From: Thermoplasmata archaeon
Lineage (GTDB): Archaea; Thermoplasmatota; Penumbrarchaeia; JAEHCK01
Direction: 5' to 3'
Length of the DNA: 64,000 bases
Assembly: GCA_020696345.1 (NCBI GenBank)
Contig: JAEHCK010000009.1
Coordinates: forward strand, 1-64,000
Made by a program: the position numbers and the translations under genes. Within the stretch, counting starts at the first letter, position 1, and every line of letters begins with the position of its first letter. Shown here piece by piece: positions 46,193 through 55,849 of the stretch. Below the pieces are notes generated by a model. It worked only from the letters and a program-made list of their open reading frames with translations. It had not been told where the DNA came from and searched no databases.

Positions 46193-46248
46193 ATGTGTAA
46201 ATGTATCGAGGTGTCAATGTGTAAAGATGTAGTGGTGCAATATTGTAA
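46193..46248. repeat. 8-bp phased degenerate array
   Basis: atgtgtaa|atgtatcg|aggtgtca|atgtgtaa|agatgtag|tggtgcaa|tattgtaa. Confidence 0.7.
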
Positions 46249-46433
46249 TAGTATTATAACACCTTTCGCAATGATGTGCTCAAGTAATATATTTACCATA
46301 CTTATAATTTCTTGTAAATTGAAAATAATTATATATACAATTACATTATTATCTATAACAGAAACAAAAATATTCTACTGGATATTGAAGACGTCTAACA
46401 GAACTTGAAATAGAGATAAAGAGATAAGATTAA

Positions 46434-49400
46434 TTGTTTGGGAGTGGTCCTTTGAAAAGAGCTATAACCTCTGTGTTGATAATTATATTGTTATGTTTGA
46501 ATTTGAGTATGATTTCGATGGCAAGTATTAATAATGAAGACGATCCCGCGCATGAGAGTGAAGATACCGATGATGCTCTCATAGCATGTCGGAATGTAAT
46601 GGTTGAGGCTGGGGAAACTAAGGTCAGCCTGGACCAACCTGTTTTTGAAAAACCCACACAGTTGACGAGCGACGGCCTTGGCATGAAAGATCTGGGCCCC
46701 TATCAACCAGACGGGATACTGAACGGTGGATCATTGCCTCCGGAACAATTGCAGGAGATCGGGGAAAACATGAGAAAATCAAATCTGGGATACCTATTCG
46801 ACCCCGAAGATCCAAAAGACCTGAAAGACCAAAAAGATACATCTGGTCAGGTCTTTCCAATTGGCAATACAAATACATTTTCAACATTGGGATCATCCGG
46901 GTTAAATGAAAAAAATGTAAAAGTCAATAACGATTTTGGCATGGATTCTCAATACCAGCCCTCGATAGCTATCGGACCAACTTCCAATAACATTTATATT
47001 GTTTGGCTGGACAATAGAATGATCAACGTCACATTTGTATATTTTGCACGATCAATGGATAATGGTACGACTTTTGAATATTACAATATTTTAAATGAAA
47101 AGGGTACTCCCGGACAACCAATGATCGCCGTGGATATAAACGATTATGTCTATGTTGTCTGGCATGATGATCGTGATTTTGACAATGATATCTGGTTTAC
47201 AAAATCTATAGATGGTGGCGAGTCCTGGGACCCTAATCTTTGCGTTAACGGATTTAGTAAACTATACAACCAGACCAACCCCACTATCGCCATAGATAAC
47301 ACGAATTCACCACCGTTGATCTGGATTGCCTGGCAGGACCCCATCGGATTTTTTGGTAGCCATGATGGGATATATATAACTCACTCTTCTGATGGTGGCA
47401 ATACATTTGTGAGTCCCAAGGGAGTGTATACTAACTCGCTCGTACGTAATGCAACCAATCCGGACATTGCAGTAGATGATATTGGTTATATATGGTTAGC
47501 ATGGAATGAACCGAAGATAAATATAACCGATGAAAATATTTATTTTACACAATCTAAAAATATACCCACTCCCGGCATAAACCCGCCATTTAAAACACCG
47601 GAGCGTGTGGATGACGCACCGGATGGTACAAACCAAACACATCCGGTCATTGCAACTTATAACCATACAAAGGCATATATCGCATGGCAGGATGCACGGT
47701 CGCAGTTAAGTGATGATATTTATTTTGCCAAATACGATCTGGCTTCCGATAATTTTACAAGTAGTTACCGAATTAATAATGACCCTGGAAATTTAACCGA
47801 CCAGATAAGACCATCAATTGCTCTGAATTACACCTCCGGGGATATTTATCTTACCTGGTTGGATGGAAGATCGGGATATTATGAAACATATTTTGCCAGT
47901 TCAACCGATGAGGGTAATAACTTTGGCAGTGAGGTACTAATCGATGACGATTTCTCGAATTTGAAGATCGATAAAACACTTTATTTACCCCTGCAAAAGG
48001 GTATAGCGGTAGATGCCTATGGTGATCTCCATGTTGTATATTCGGAAGATCGGTATGGAAATCATGATATCTTCTACCAGAGATCGACCGATCAAGGCAC
48101 AACCTGGTTTGACTCAATAATAGTAAATGAAAACAATACGGCAAGCCGGCAAAGTAATGAAAATCCTTGTCATATCGCCATCGGGTTGGATGAAGCAATT
48201 CATGTGGTCTGGGAAGATTCTTGCGCTAAAAATATGACTATTGGTAGCGATATTTATTACGCAAAATCACTTGATAATGGGTTAACATTTACACCTGGCG
48301 TCATCGTCAATTATAATAGGGTCAATTGGCAAACAAACCCATCCATTGCAATTAATGACACGGTAATCCTTGTTTCATGGACAGAATCGCCTATTGAATA
48401 CGGTCCAGGTGATATTTATTTTTCATATTCCACCGACGGTGGATTAACTTTTGAATACAATCAATCTACATATCTGAACATGAAAGTAAATGATTTCAGC
48501 ACCATGGATAACGACCATTCGGTGATAACATGTAACTCGACCGGCGGTGTGTATATTGCCTACCATGGGATGGATACCGCACCGCCGATGAGCATTGATA
48601 TCCTCGTTGCAAGGTCTTCGTACAACCCAACTATATCCGAGTTTGATGATTTCACACTAACCAAGATTAACAATGATACTTCTCCTTTTGCAATAACACA
48701 TATCAATCCAACGATAGCGATCGACCAGTCAAATGATTACGTTTATGTTGTTTGGGAAGATTATCGCAATCAATCCCGTCCAGGTGTTTCGAGCATATTT
48801 TTTGCAAGATCGATCGACAATGGCACTAGTTACCCTGGAAATATCTGGATCGATGATGATTTTAATGACCTGGATGTTAACACCACAACACATAATAACC
48901 CGGCTATTGCGTTAAATTCTAATGGTAATGTTTCCGTGGTCTGGTCGGATAATAGAACTGGGAGCTACAATATTCATTTCACACAATCTTCAGATCAAGG
49001 TATTAGCTTTGATCAGAATAAACAGATAAATACAAACATTGTTAATGATAAGATCAGACCAACTATTGGAATCTCTTTGAACCCAGACCTAAGTAGTAAG
49101 GGAAATATGTATTTAACCTGGCAGGACTCGAGAGACGGTGATTGGGACATATATATGGCAAAGTCAATGGATGAGGGTAATACCTTTTCAGCCGAAGTTA
49201 AGGTCTCGGACGATACTGGTAATTTTGACCAGACGTTTCCATCTACAGCTGTGAACGAAACTGGTTGGGTGTATGTAACATGGACCGATCTTCGCGGGTA
49301 TCACTCTGATGTTTTCAATAAACCGGATATATATATTGCACGTTTGAATAATGTTAGCAGTTCGTTCAATAAAAGTTATTGCATACATACCTTCCAGGGT

Positions 49401-52400
49401 GAGCCTGCAATTGCAGTTGATGAAAACGGTACGATCTACGCGGTTTGGACCGATTATAGATTCGGCCATTGGGATATCTTCTTTGCCAGATCATTTGTTG
49501 GCGGTCAGTATTTCGAGTCTAATGTAGTGGTCAATGAAAATAACGATAATATGCGAAGTGATCCTGATATCGCAGTAAAGAACGGTGTGATCTATGTGGT
49601 TTGGGAGGACGGAGAGTTTGGTGACGATAATAAGACCATCAAGTTCAGTAGATCAATAAATGGCGGATTGACTTTTGAAAACGAGATTGATATCGTACAA
49701 GAAGAAGGTAACCAGTTAAACCCGGCATTAGCCGTTGATAAAACAGGGATCGTGCATGTGGTCTGGCAAAATAGAATAACTGCAGGTTATGAAGAGATAA
49801 CCTATTCAAACTCTACAAATTGGAACATGAAAAAACAAGTTTTTTCTCCCAGTCTCCCAGCAAATCAATTGAATCCATGTATTGCCCTGGATGATTCGCA
49901 AAGTGTTGTTAAGATCTATATCGCTTTTGAAAATCGAACCGAAGATACCGACTGGAATGTGACATACATCAGATCGATAGACGGAGGTGCGACGTTTATA
50001 TCGACCATCACACTTTACACCGAGACCGGTAAATCAAACCAATCAAGCCCCTCTATTGATGCAGATTCAAAAGGTAAAGTTGTTGTTGTCTGGCAAGATC
50101 AAAGAAGTAATAATTGGGATATTTATTGTTCGATCTCCACCGATAGCGGCGCCACTTTCGGAAGTCAAAATATAGTGGTAAAGGTTTCATCAATGGATGA
50201 GCTCATGCCTGATGTGGCGATCGACAGGAGTAATGGTTCTAATATCGGCATAATTTTCCTAAGTAACAATAACACCACACCTGTCCCAAATAATAATGTC
50301 TATTTCACATTATTAACTAATCTTGGTACGGGGCCCAAAACGGAGGTTCGCGTTGATGACACGGAAAACCAGGTAGAAGACCAACTTGATCCCAAGCTTG
50401 GCACGGACTCTGGCGGTAGTTTTTATGGTCTTTGGCATGATCTGAGGCACGGTAATGCCGATATATACTTCAACATGACCGATCGTACATTGCCACATGC
50501 AGATGCGGGACCAAATATTTATCTGCTTCAAGGGTATTTTGCAAATTTCATCTCTAATGGATCATGGGATAATGTTGGTATTGCAAATTATTCATGGACA
50601 TTTAATTATCAAGGCACCAAAACGATATATGGATATAACGCACAATTCCAATTCAACCTGCCGGGTAATTTCCTGGTCACTTTAAAGGTGACCGATCATT
50701 CAGGCAATTTCGATATTGATACATTAATTGTATATGTTGCAGATCAACTCCCACCCAGTTTATTTGATGACAGGACCGACGCACTGGCATATACTGGGAA
50801 CAGTTTCACATTCAGAATAAATGCCACCGACACGGGACTAAATTTTGTGAATGTGGCCTATTGGTATAGCCAAACAAATCTCACAACTTGGAATTCATCT
50901 ATGTCTCCGGGTGTTGGAGATCAATATACATTATCGATCAATATTATCGATACGTTAGAATCCATCTATTATTATTTCAGCGCTAATGACACGCTGAACA
51001 ATTGGGGAAATTCCATAATCAGGAACAAACCGGTTCTGGACGACGATCTGCCAATATTTGGCCTGGATTCCACACAAGCAACTGCGTATACCGGTAACCA
51101 GTTCACCTTCGCCGTGGCGTGTTTGGATAATATAGAAGTGGACTCCGGTTTCGTTGAATTCAAGTATGGCGCCACCGGTACACAGTATAACTTTTCAATG
51201 AATAGATCGGGAGCAACGTTTACGGTAAACATCCAACATATCGAACATACTCTAAATACATTGTATTATATCTTTAACTTCAATGACACTTCTGATAACT
51301 GGAACAATACTATCCAAGCAACGGCAACTATCGTTGACGATGATAAACCAACATTTGTGATGGATCATAGCCACACAAGCGCTTATACGAACGAGACTTT
51401 TAATTTCTCGCTTATATTCGATGATAATATTGCAGAACAAAGCGCAGAGGTTGAATATCGATATGGTATAACTGGTTCATGGTCCCAATTATCGTTGACA
51501 CAGGATGGTGATCATTTTAATGGTTCGATCACGATCCAGAATTCACTGGAAGACCTGTACTATTTCTTCAATTTTACCGACACATCAAGCCTATGGAATA
51601 CCTCCACAATAACAAATGTCGATGTAATAGATCTCACACCGCCCATGGTAATAAGCGGTTCAGGCGATTTTTCGACCACTACAGGTGAACTATTTGAAAT
51701 CTATATTAAGGTCAGGGATGATGTTGAGCTTGGTCAGGTTAAGTTATATTATTCAAAAGAGACAACCACCACCTGGGAAAACTATGTAGCATCACCAAAT
51801 ATCAATGGTAAATATTCCATCACAAATGAAGATCTGGAGATCAATACAACCAAAGATACTACCAGGTTGAGATATTATTTTGAGGCCAAGGATACTTCAA
51901 ATAATCTTGTAAGTTACGGTACGAAGAACAAGCCATTTAATGTTACAGTGATCGATAATGATAAACCGGTGGCGGATGCGGGCGAAGATATCGATGCTGG
52001 ACTTAATGATATCGTTCTGTTTGATGGAACCGGATCTTATGATAACATTGCAATCGATAAATATACCTGGTCATTTGAATTTGACGATCTACCACGGACG
52101 TTGCTAGGCAGTTCACCAGATTTCGAATTCACCATTTCCGGGATCTATACCGTAACATTACAAGTTATTGATCTGGCAGGTAACTGGGATACGGATAGTG
52201 TAAAAGTAGTGATCGGTGGAATTGAACAACCGAACGTATTTTTAGATTCACCAGATAATAATGCAGGGATCAGTGATACATATGTAACCCTGACCTGGCA
52301 TACCGATTATTCCACTCCGGATCAGATTTCTTATGATATCTATTTCGGAACCGATGAGGTACCAACAAATAAACACAATACAAATCCACTTGAAGAAACA

Positions 52401-53573
52401 GAATATACGATCGAAGATTTGAGTGTTGGTTCGACTTATTATTGGCAAGTCCAGCCTTTGAAGGGTTCGATCGAGGGTGATATTTCACCGATTTGGAGTT
52501 TTACAATTGTAGAGAATGTGACATATGGTCTGGAAATCACTACAGATACCTCTTCGATCGTTATACCCGCCGGTGATTCCAAATCAGTAACATTTACCGT
52601 GAAAAATACCGGTAGTTCACAGGACACATTTGAATTGACCGTTAATAAAAATGAGTTGCCAAGCGATGCTGCCGTAGAGTTGGATACCGAAGAATTAACG
52701 ATCTCAGCCCTGGTTTCATCGAGTGTAAAGCTGACCATCACCACAACCGATGCTACCAAGATCGATGAGTATATCATTAATATAACCGGTCGTTCAAAGA
52801 ATGCGGAGGAGATCACCAAAGATTCCATTGAGTTCAATGTGATAATCATTGAAGAGGGCAGCGATGAAGATAAAGATGGATTGCCAGATGACTGGGAGTT
52901 AACATATTTCGAAAGCATCGAACAATATGATGGAGATGATGATCCCGATAATGATGGCAAATCCAATCTCGAGGAATATTTAAACGGTACAAATCCTATG
53001 ATTGATGAGACCGATAGTGATAATGACAATCTACCCGATGCATGGGAGTTGGATTATTTCGAAAGCATCGAACAATATGATGGAGATGATGACCCGGATA
53101 AAGATGAGTTAACCAATTTACAGGAATATAAAGGTGGTACAAATCCATTAGTACCCGATATATCTGACGGTTATATTAATGATCAAAGTGACGATAACTC
53201 GATGCTCATTGCCGGTTCGATAGCAGCCGTGGTAATAGTCATTGTGGTATTACTGCTATTGTTCATGATGTTGAAGAAGAAAAAAGGTGGAAAAGCCGCA
53301 GGCGAGGGCGACGAGTCGAAAACCGAGGAGCCCGAAAAGGTGCCCGGGCTGCTTACTCGGCCACAGATCCCGGCCACAGGCACAACAAGTCCAGGTCCAG
53401 TTACCGGACCAAGTTCCGGCCAACAACCGAGCACTCCCACTCCAGGCACACCTGGTTCTGGTGCGGCGCCTCCTCAAACTCAAGCTAAACCTCAAGTCCA
53501 ACAAACACAACAATTGGGGAAACCACAAGTACAGCAAACCCAATCCACAGAACCAAAGCCACCGCATCTGTAA
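46434..53573 (+). CDS. Giant surface protein (2379 aa): BNR/sialidase-like repeats, PKD-like domains, Ca-binding DxDxDG repeats, C-terminal TM and P/Q-rich tail
   Basis: Repeated (I/V)WxDxRxGxxDIYFAxSxDxGxTF; PKD-like VADAGEDIDAGLNDIVLFDGTGSYDNIAIDKYTWSFEF; DEDKDGLPDDWELTYFESIEQYDGDDDPDNDGKSNLEEYLNGTNP; TM MLIAGSIAAVVIVIVVLLLLFMML. Confidence 0.9.
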   Translation: MFGSGPLKRAITSVLIIILLCLNLSMISMASINNEDDPAHESEDTDDALIACRNVMVEAGETKVSLDQPVFEKPTQLTSDGLGMKDLGPYQPDGILNGGSLPPEQLQEIGENMRKSNLGYLFDPEDPKDLKDQKDTSGQVFPIGNTNTFSTLGSSGLNEKNVKVNNDFGMDSQYQPSIAIGPTSNNIYIVWLDNRMINVTFVYFARSMDNGTTFEYYNILNEKGTPGQPMIAVDINDYVYVVWHDDRDFDNDIWFTKSIDGGESWDPNLCVNGFSKLYNQTNPTIAIDNTNSPPLIWIAWQDPIGFFGSHDGIYITHSSDGGNTFVSPKGVYTNSLVRNATNPDIAVDDIGYIWLAWNEPKINITDENIYFTQSKNIPTPGINPPFKTPERVDDAPDGTNQTHPVIATYNHTKAYIAWQDARSQLSDDIYFAKYDLASDNFTSSYRINNDPGNLTDQIRPSIALNYTSGDIYLTWLDGRSGYYETYFASSTDEGNNFGSEVLIDDDFSNLKIDKTLYLPLQKGIAVDAYGDLHVVYSEDRYGNHDIFYQRSTDQGTTWFDSIIVNENNTASRQSNENPCHIAIGLDEAIHVVWEDSCAKNMTIGSDIYYAKSLDNGLTFTPGVIVNYNRVNWQTNPSIAINDTVILVSWTESPIEYGPGDIYFSYSTDGGLTFEYNQSTYLNMKVNDFSTMDNDHSVITCNSTGGVYIAYHGMDTAPPMSIDILVARSSYNPTISEFDDFTLTKINNDTSPFAITHINPTIAIDQSNDYVYVVWEDYRNQSRPGVSSIFFARSIDNGTSYPGNIWIDDDFNDLDVNTTTHNNPAIALNSNGNVSVVWSDNRTGSYNIHFTQSSDQGISFDQNKQINTNIVNDKIRPTIGISLNPDLSSKGNMYLTWQDSRDGDWDIYMAKSMDEGNTFSAEVKVSDDTGNFDQTFPSTAVNETGWVYVTWTDLRGYHSDVFNKPDIYIARLNNVSSSFNKSYCIHTFQGEPAIAVDENGTIYAVWTDYRFGHWDIFFARSFVGGQYFESNVVVNENNDNMRSDPDIAVKNGVIYVVWEDGEFGDDNKTIKFSRSINGGLTFENEIDIVQEEGNQLNPALAVDKTGIVHVVWQNRITAGYEEITYSNSTNWNMKKQVFSPSLPANQLNPCIALDDSQSVVKIYIAFENRTEDTDWNVTYIRSIDGGATFISTITLYTETGKSNQSSPSIDADSKGKVVVVWQDQRSNNWDIYCSISTDSGATFGSQNIVVKVSSMDELMPDVAIDRSNGSNIGIIFLSNNNTTPVPNNNVYFTLLTNLGTGPKTEVRVDDTENQVEDQLDPKLGTDSGGSFYGLWHDLRHGNADIYFNMTDRTLPHADAGPNIYLLQGYFANFISNGSWDNVGIANYSWTFNYQGTKTIYGYNAQFQFNLPGNFLVTLKVTDHSGNFDIDTLIVYVADQLPPSLFDDRTDALAYTGNSFTFRINATDTGLNFVNVAYWYSQTNLTTWNSSMSPGVGDQYTLSINIIDTLESIYYYFSANDTLNNWGNSIIRNKPVLDDDLPIFGLDSTQATAYTGNQFTFAVACLDNIEVDSGFVEFKYGATGTQYNFSMNRSGATFTVNIQHIEHTLNTLYYIFNFNDTSDNWNNTIQATATIVDDDKPTFVMDHSHTSAYTNETFNFSLIFDDNIAEQSAEVEYRYGITGSWSQLSLTQDGDHFNGSITIQNSLEDLYYFFNFTDTSSLWNTSTITNVDVIDLTPPMVISGSGDFSTTTGELFEIYIKVRDDVELGQVKLYYSKETTTTWENYVASPNINGKYSITNEDLEINTTKDTTRLRYYFEAKDTSNNLVSYGTKNKPFNVTVIDNDKPVADAGEDIDAGLNDIVLFDGTGSYDNIAIDKYTWSFEFDDLPRTLLGSSPDFEFTISGIYTVTLQVIDLAGNWDTDSVKVVIGGIEQPNVFLDSPDNNAGISDTYVTLTWHTDYSTPDQISYDIYFGTDEVPTNKHNTNPLEETEYTIEDLSVGSTYYWQVQPLKGSIEGDISPIWSFTIVENVTYGLEITTDTSSIVIPAGDSKSVTFTVKNTGSSQDTFELTVNKNELPSDAAVELDTEELTISALVSSSVKLTITTTDATKIDEYIINITGRSKNAEEITKDSIEFNVIIIEEGSDEDKDGLPDDWELTYFESIEQYDGDDDPDNDGKSNLEEYLNGTNPMIDETDSDNDNLPDAWELDYFESIEQYDGDDDPDKDELTNLQEYKGGTNPLVPDISDGYINDQSDDNSMLIAGSIAAVVIVIVVLLLLFMMLKKKKGGKAAGEGDESKTEEPEKVPGLLTRPQIPATGTTSPGPVTGPSSGQQPSTPTPGTPGSGAAPPQTQAKPQVQQTQQLGKPQVQQTQSTEPKPPHL
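52905..53092 (+). repeat. Near-exact intragenic duplication, 150-bp period
   Basis: tatttcgaaagcatcgaacaatatgatggagatgatga (38 bp) identical at 52905-52942 and 53055-53092. Confidence 0.95.
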
Positions 53574-53643
53574 AAAGAATTACAACGCAAAGCCAAATAT
53601 TTAAGAAATATAAACTCTTTATGACTTGAAATTGAAAGCCCCT

Positions 53644-53715
53644 GGGCGGGTGACAGAGCGGCGATGTGATCGACTGCAGATCGGTTTTAAGGGGGTTCGA
53701 CTCCCTCCCCGCCCA
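53644..53715 (+). tRNA. tRNA-Cys (GCA)
   Basis: GGGCGGG TG ACAGAGCGGCGATGT G ATCGA CTGCAGA TCGGT TTTAA GGGGG TTCGACT CCCTC CCCGCCC A: full cloverleaf, anticodon GCA, A at position 73. Confidence 0.93.
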
Positions 53716-54015
53716 CTGTGATTTATTATTATTGAGAACCGTGGGAAAATCCAAGTTCCAAATAAATCTCAAATTCCAAAATATTTTTCCTTACTATTTC
53801 GGTGAACGAGCAGGTTTACCCCGAGTTTTGGGATGACCGTAAAACTTTTTGTGAGGGGTCCGAGACCGTAGGTCAAGGGGAACCCGAAGGGGCGAATGAA
53901 ATGAGCTTGTGGCTTTAGCCACTATTTTTCCGTTAACGCTTTTGCACGAAGTGGAAAAGGGTTACAGCGCAGTTCACCGCCAAAAAGTTTCCGTTCGACT
54001 CCCTCCCCGCCCACT
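53695..54015. repeat. Direct duplication of tRNA-Cys 3' end
   Basis: gttcgactccctccccgcccact (23 bp) exact at 53695-53717 and 53993-54015; further matching gtgggaaaatccaa downstream of both. Confidence 0.93.
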
Positions 54016-54244
54016 TCGATCATTTTTGGTTGGGAAACGTGGGAAAATCCAAATCCCAAGCTCCAAGACATACACAAAAATTAGATGAGAAATTAATTAA
54101 GTTTCATTTTTGCTGTGGCTTAGAATTCCTTTGAAAAATAACTTATTAATATCAGAATTCTAACCCTCCCAAATAAATTCCAATGACCAAATCCCAAACA
54201 AACTTTTAACTTTTACATTTTACATTTTTAAATTTGACTTTTCC

Positions 54245-54290
54245 AACTTTGGAAAAGTCGAAGAGTTTTCCAATGTAGAATAATTTTTCT
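54245..54290. repeat. 46-bp hairpin repeat, exact inverted copy of 34446-34491
   Basis: aactttggaaaagtcgaagagttttccaatgtagaataatttttct. Confidence 0.95.
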
Positions 54291-54383
54291 CAGGAAAATT
54301 GTTCCAATTTAATATTATCTAAACAATAAAAAAATTATAAATATTACATTGAGATTCTGTTTTAAATATATTACACATCTACG

Positions 54384-55847
54384 GTGCAAAATATGGTACT
54401 CAAAGTTTACAATACCCTGACCCGACAAAAAGAAGAATTCCACCCGATGACCGGCAACAGAGTATATATGTTCGTCTGCGGGCCTACTACTTATGACCAC
54501 AGCCATCTTGGCCATGCCAGAACTTATGTGGCCTTTGATGTCATTGCCAGATATTTGAGATATCAAGGTTATGATCTATTCTATTTGATGAACATCACCG
54601 ATATTGACGATAATATAATCAAGCGTGCAAATGAGCGGGACATACCACCGGCAGAACTTGCGGAGAAATTTTTCAAGTTATTTATTAAGGACATGGATAC
54701 ACTCAATATCAACTCCGTGAACTTGTATGCAAAGGCCACCGAACATGTTCAGGAAATAATCAGTCAAATCGAAACACTGATGGAAAAGGGTTTTGCGTAT
54801 AATGTTTCCGGGAATGTATATTTCGAGGTCCGAAAATTTGGCGATTTTGGCAAGTTATCGGGTCAGGACCTGGATTCGCTTCAAGCGGGCGCCAGGATAG
54901 AGGTTGACCAAGAAAAGCGCAACCCAGAAGATTTTGTATTATGGAAATCGGAGAAGCCCGGTGAACCTACCTGGGATAGCCCCTGGGGATCTGGCCGACC
55001 AGGCTGGCACATCGAGGATACGGCTATTACCACAAAATATTTCGGCGACCAGTATGATATTCACGGCGGTGCGAGAGATCTGATCTTCCCACATCATGAA
55101 TCCGAGATCACTATTGCAGAATCCGCAACCGGAAAAAAACCTTTCGTCCGGTACTGGTTTCATTCGGGATTCCTCAATGTCGAAGGCGAAAAGATGTCAA
55201 AATCTCTCGGCAATTTCTTTACCATACAAGATGTTTTACAAAAATATAATGCTGAGATCATTCGATATTTCCTATTATACACACATTACAAGAGCCCCAT
55301 CGATTTTGCTGAAAAATATCTTAAAGAAGCAGCAGTCAGTTACGAGCGGCTGAATAAGTCATACCAGGGATTGATATCTGCCGTAGAAAATGCCCCGGAT
55401 GATACCGGGACTACGAAAGACGACCTGGAATTATTGGAAAAAGTTAAGAAATACCGCGAGGAGTTCTTATCAGCCATGGATGACGACTTTAACACACGCG
55501 AGGCCATTGCAACATTATTCGAATTCTCTCATACATTAAATAAAGCGCTTTTTGGCGCTGTTAACCCGCCAGCAAAAGATACGCTTACGCAAATTCAAAA
55601 TACCTTTCTCGAGATCACAAATATTCTCGGATTGTTCGAGCATGATGCATCGGGGAAAAAAACCGATGCTGGCGATAATATTGTCGATGAACTCATTGGC
55701 CTGTTGATCACGATCCGCGATAAGTTACGTGCTGAGAAAAATTTCAAGCTCACCGATGAGATCAGGGACACCCTAAAGTCGATAGGTGTGAAGCTCGAAG
55801 ATTCCAAGGGCGGTACATCTTGGAAGATCGTGGAAAAAAAAGAATAA
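54384..55847 (+). CDS. cysS: Cysteinyl-tRNA synthetase
   Basis: VCGPTTYDHSHLGHARTYVAFDVIARYL, MNITDIDDNIIKRA, DIHGGARDLIFPHHESEITIAE, EGEKMSKSLGNFFTIQDVL. Confidence 0.97.
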   Translation: MQNMVLKVYNTLTRQKEEFHPMTGNRVYMFVCGPTTYDHSHLGHARTYVAFDVIARYLRYQGYDLFYLMNITDIDDNIIKRANERDIPPAELAEKFFKLFIKDMDTLNINSVNLYAKATEHVQEIISQIETLMEKGFAYNVSGNVYFEVRKFGDFGKLSGQDLDSLQAGARIEVDQEKRNPEDFVLWKSEKPGEPTWDSPWGSGRPGWHIEDTAITTKYFGDQYDIHGGARDLIFPHHESEITIAESATGKKPFVRYWFHSGFLNVEGEKMSKSLGNFFTIQDVLQKYNAEIIRYFLLYTHYKSPIDFAEKYLKEAAVSYERLNKSYQGLISAVENAPDDTGTTKDDLELLEKVKKYREEFLSAMDDDFNTREAIATLFEFSHTLNKALFGAVNPPAKDTLTQIQNTFLEITNILGLFEHDASGKKTDAGDNIVDELIGLLITIRDKLRAEKNFKLTDEIRDTLKSIGVKLEDSKGGTSWKIVEKKE

Positions 55848-55849
55848 TT

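Noticed and set aside
52439-53029. 196-aa minus ORF, Ser/Val rich
   Set aside because: Antisense to the giant surface protein; composition is that of a complement frame.
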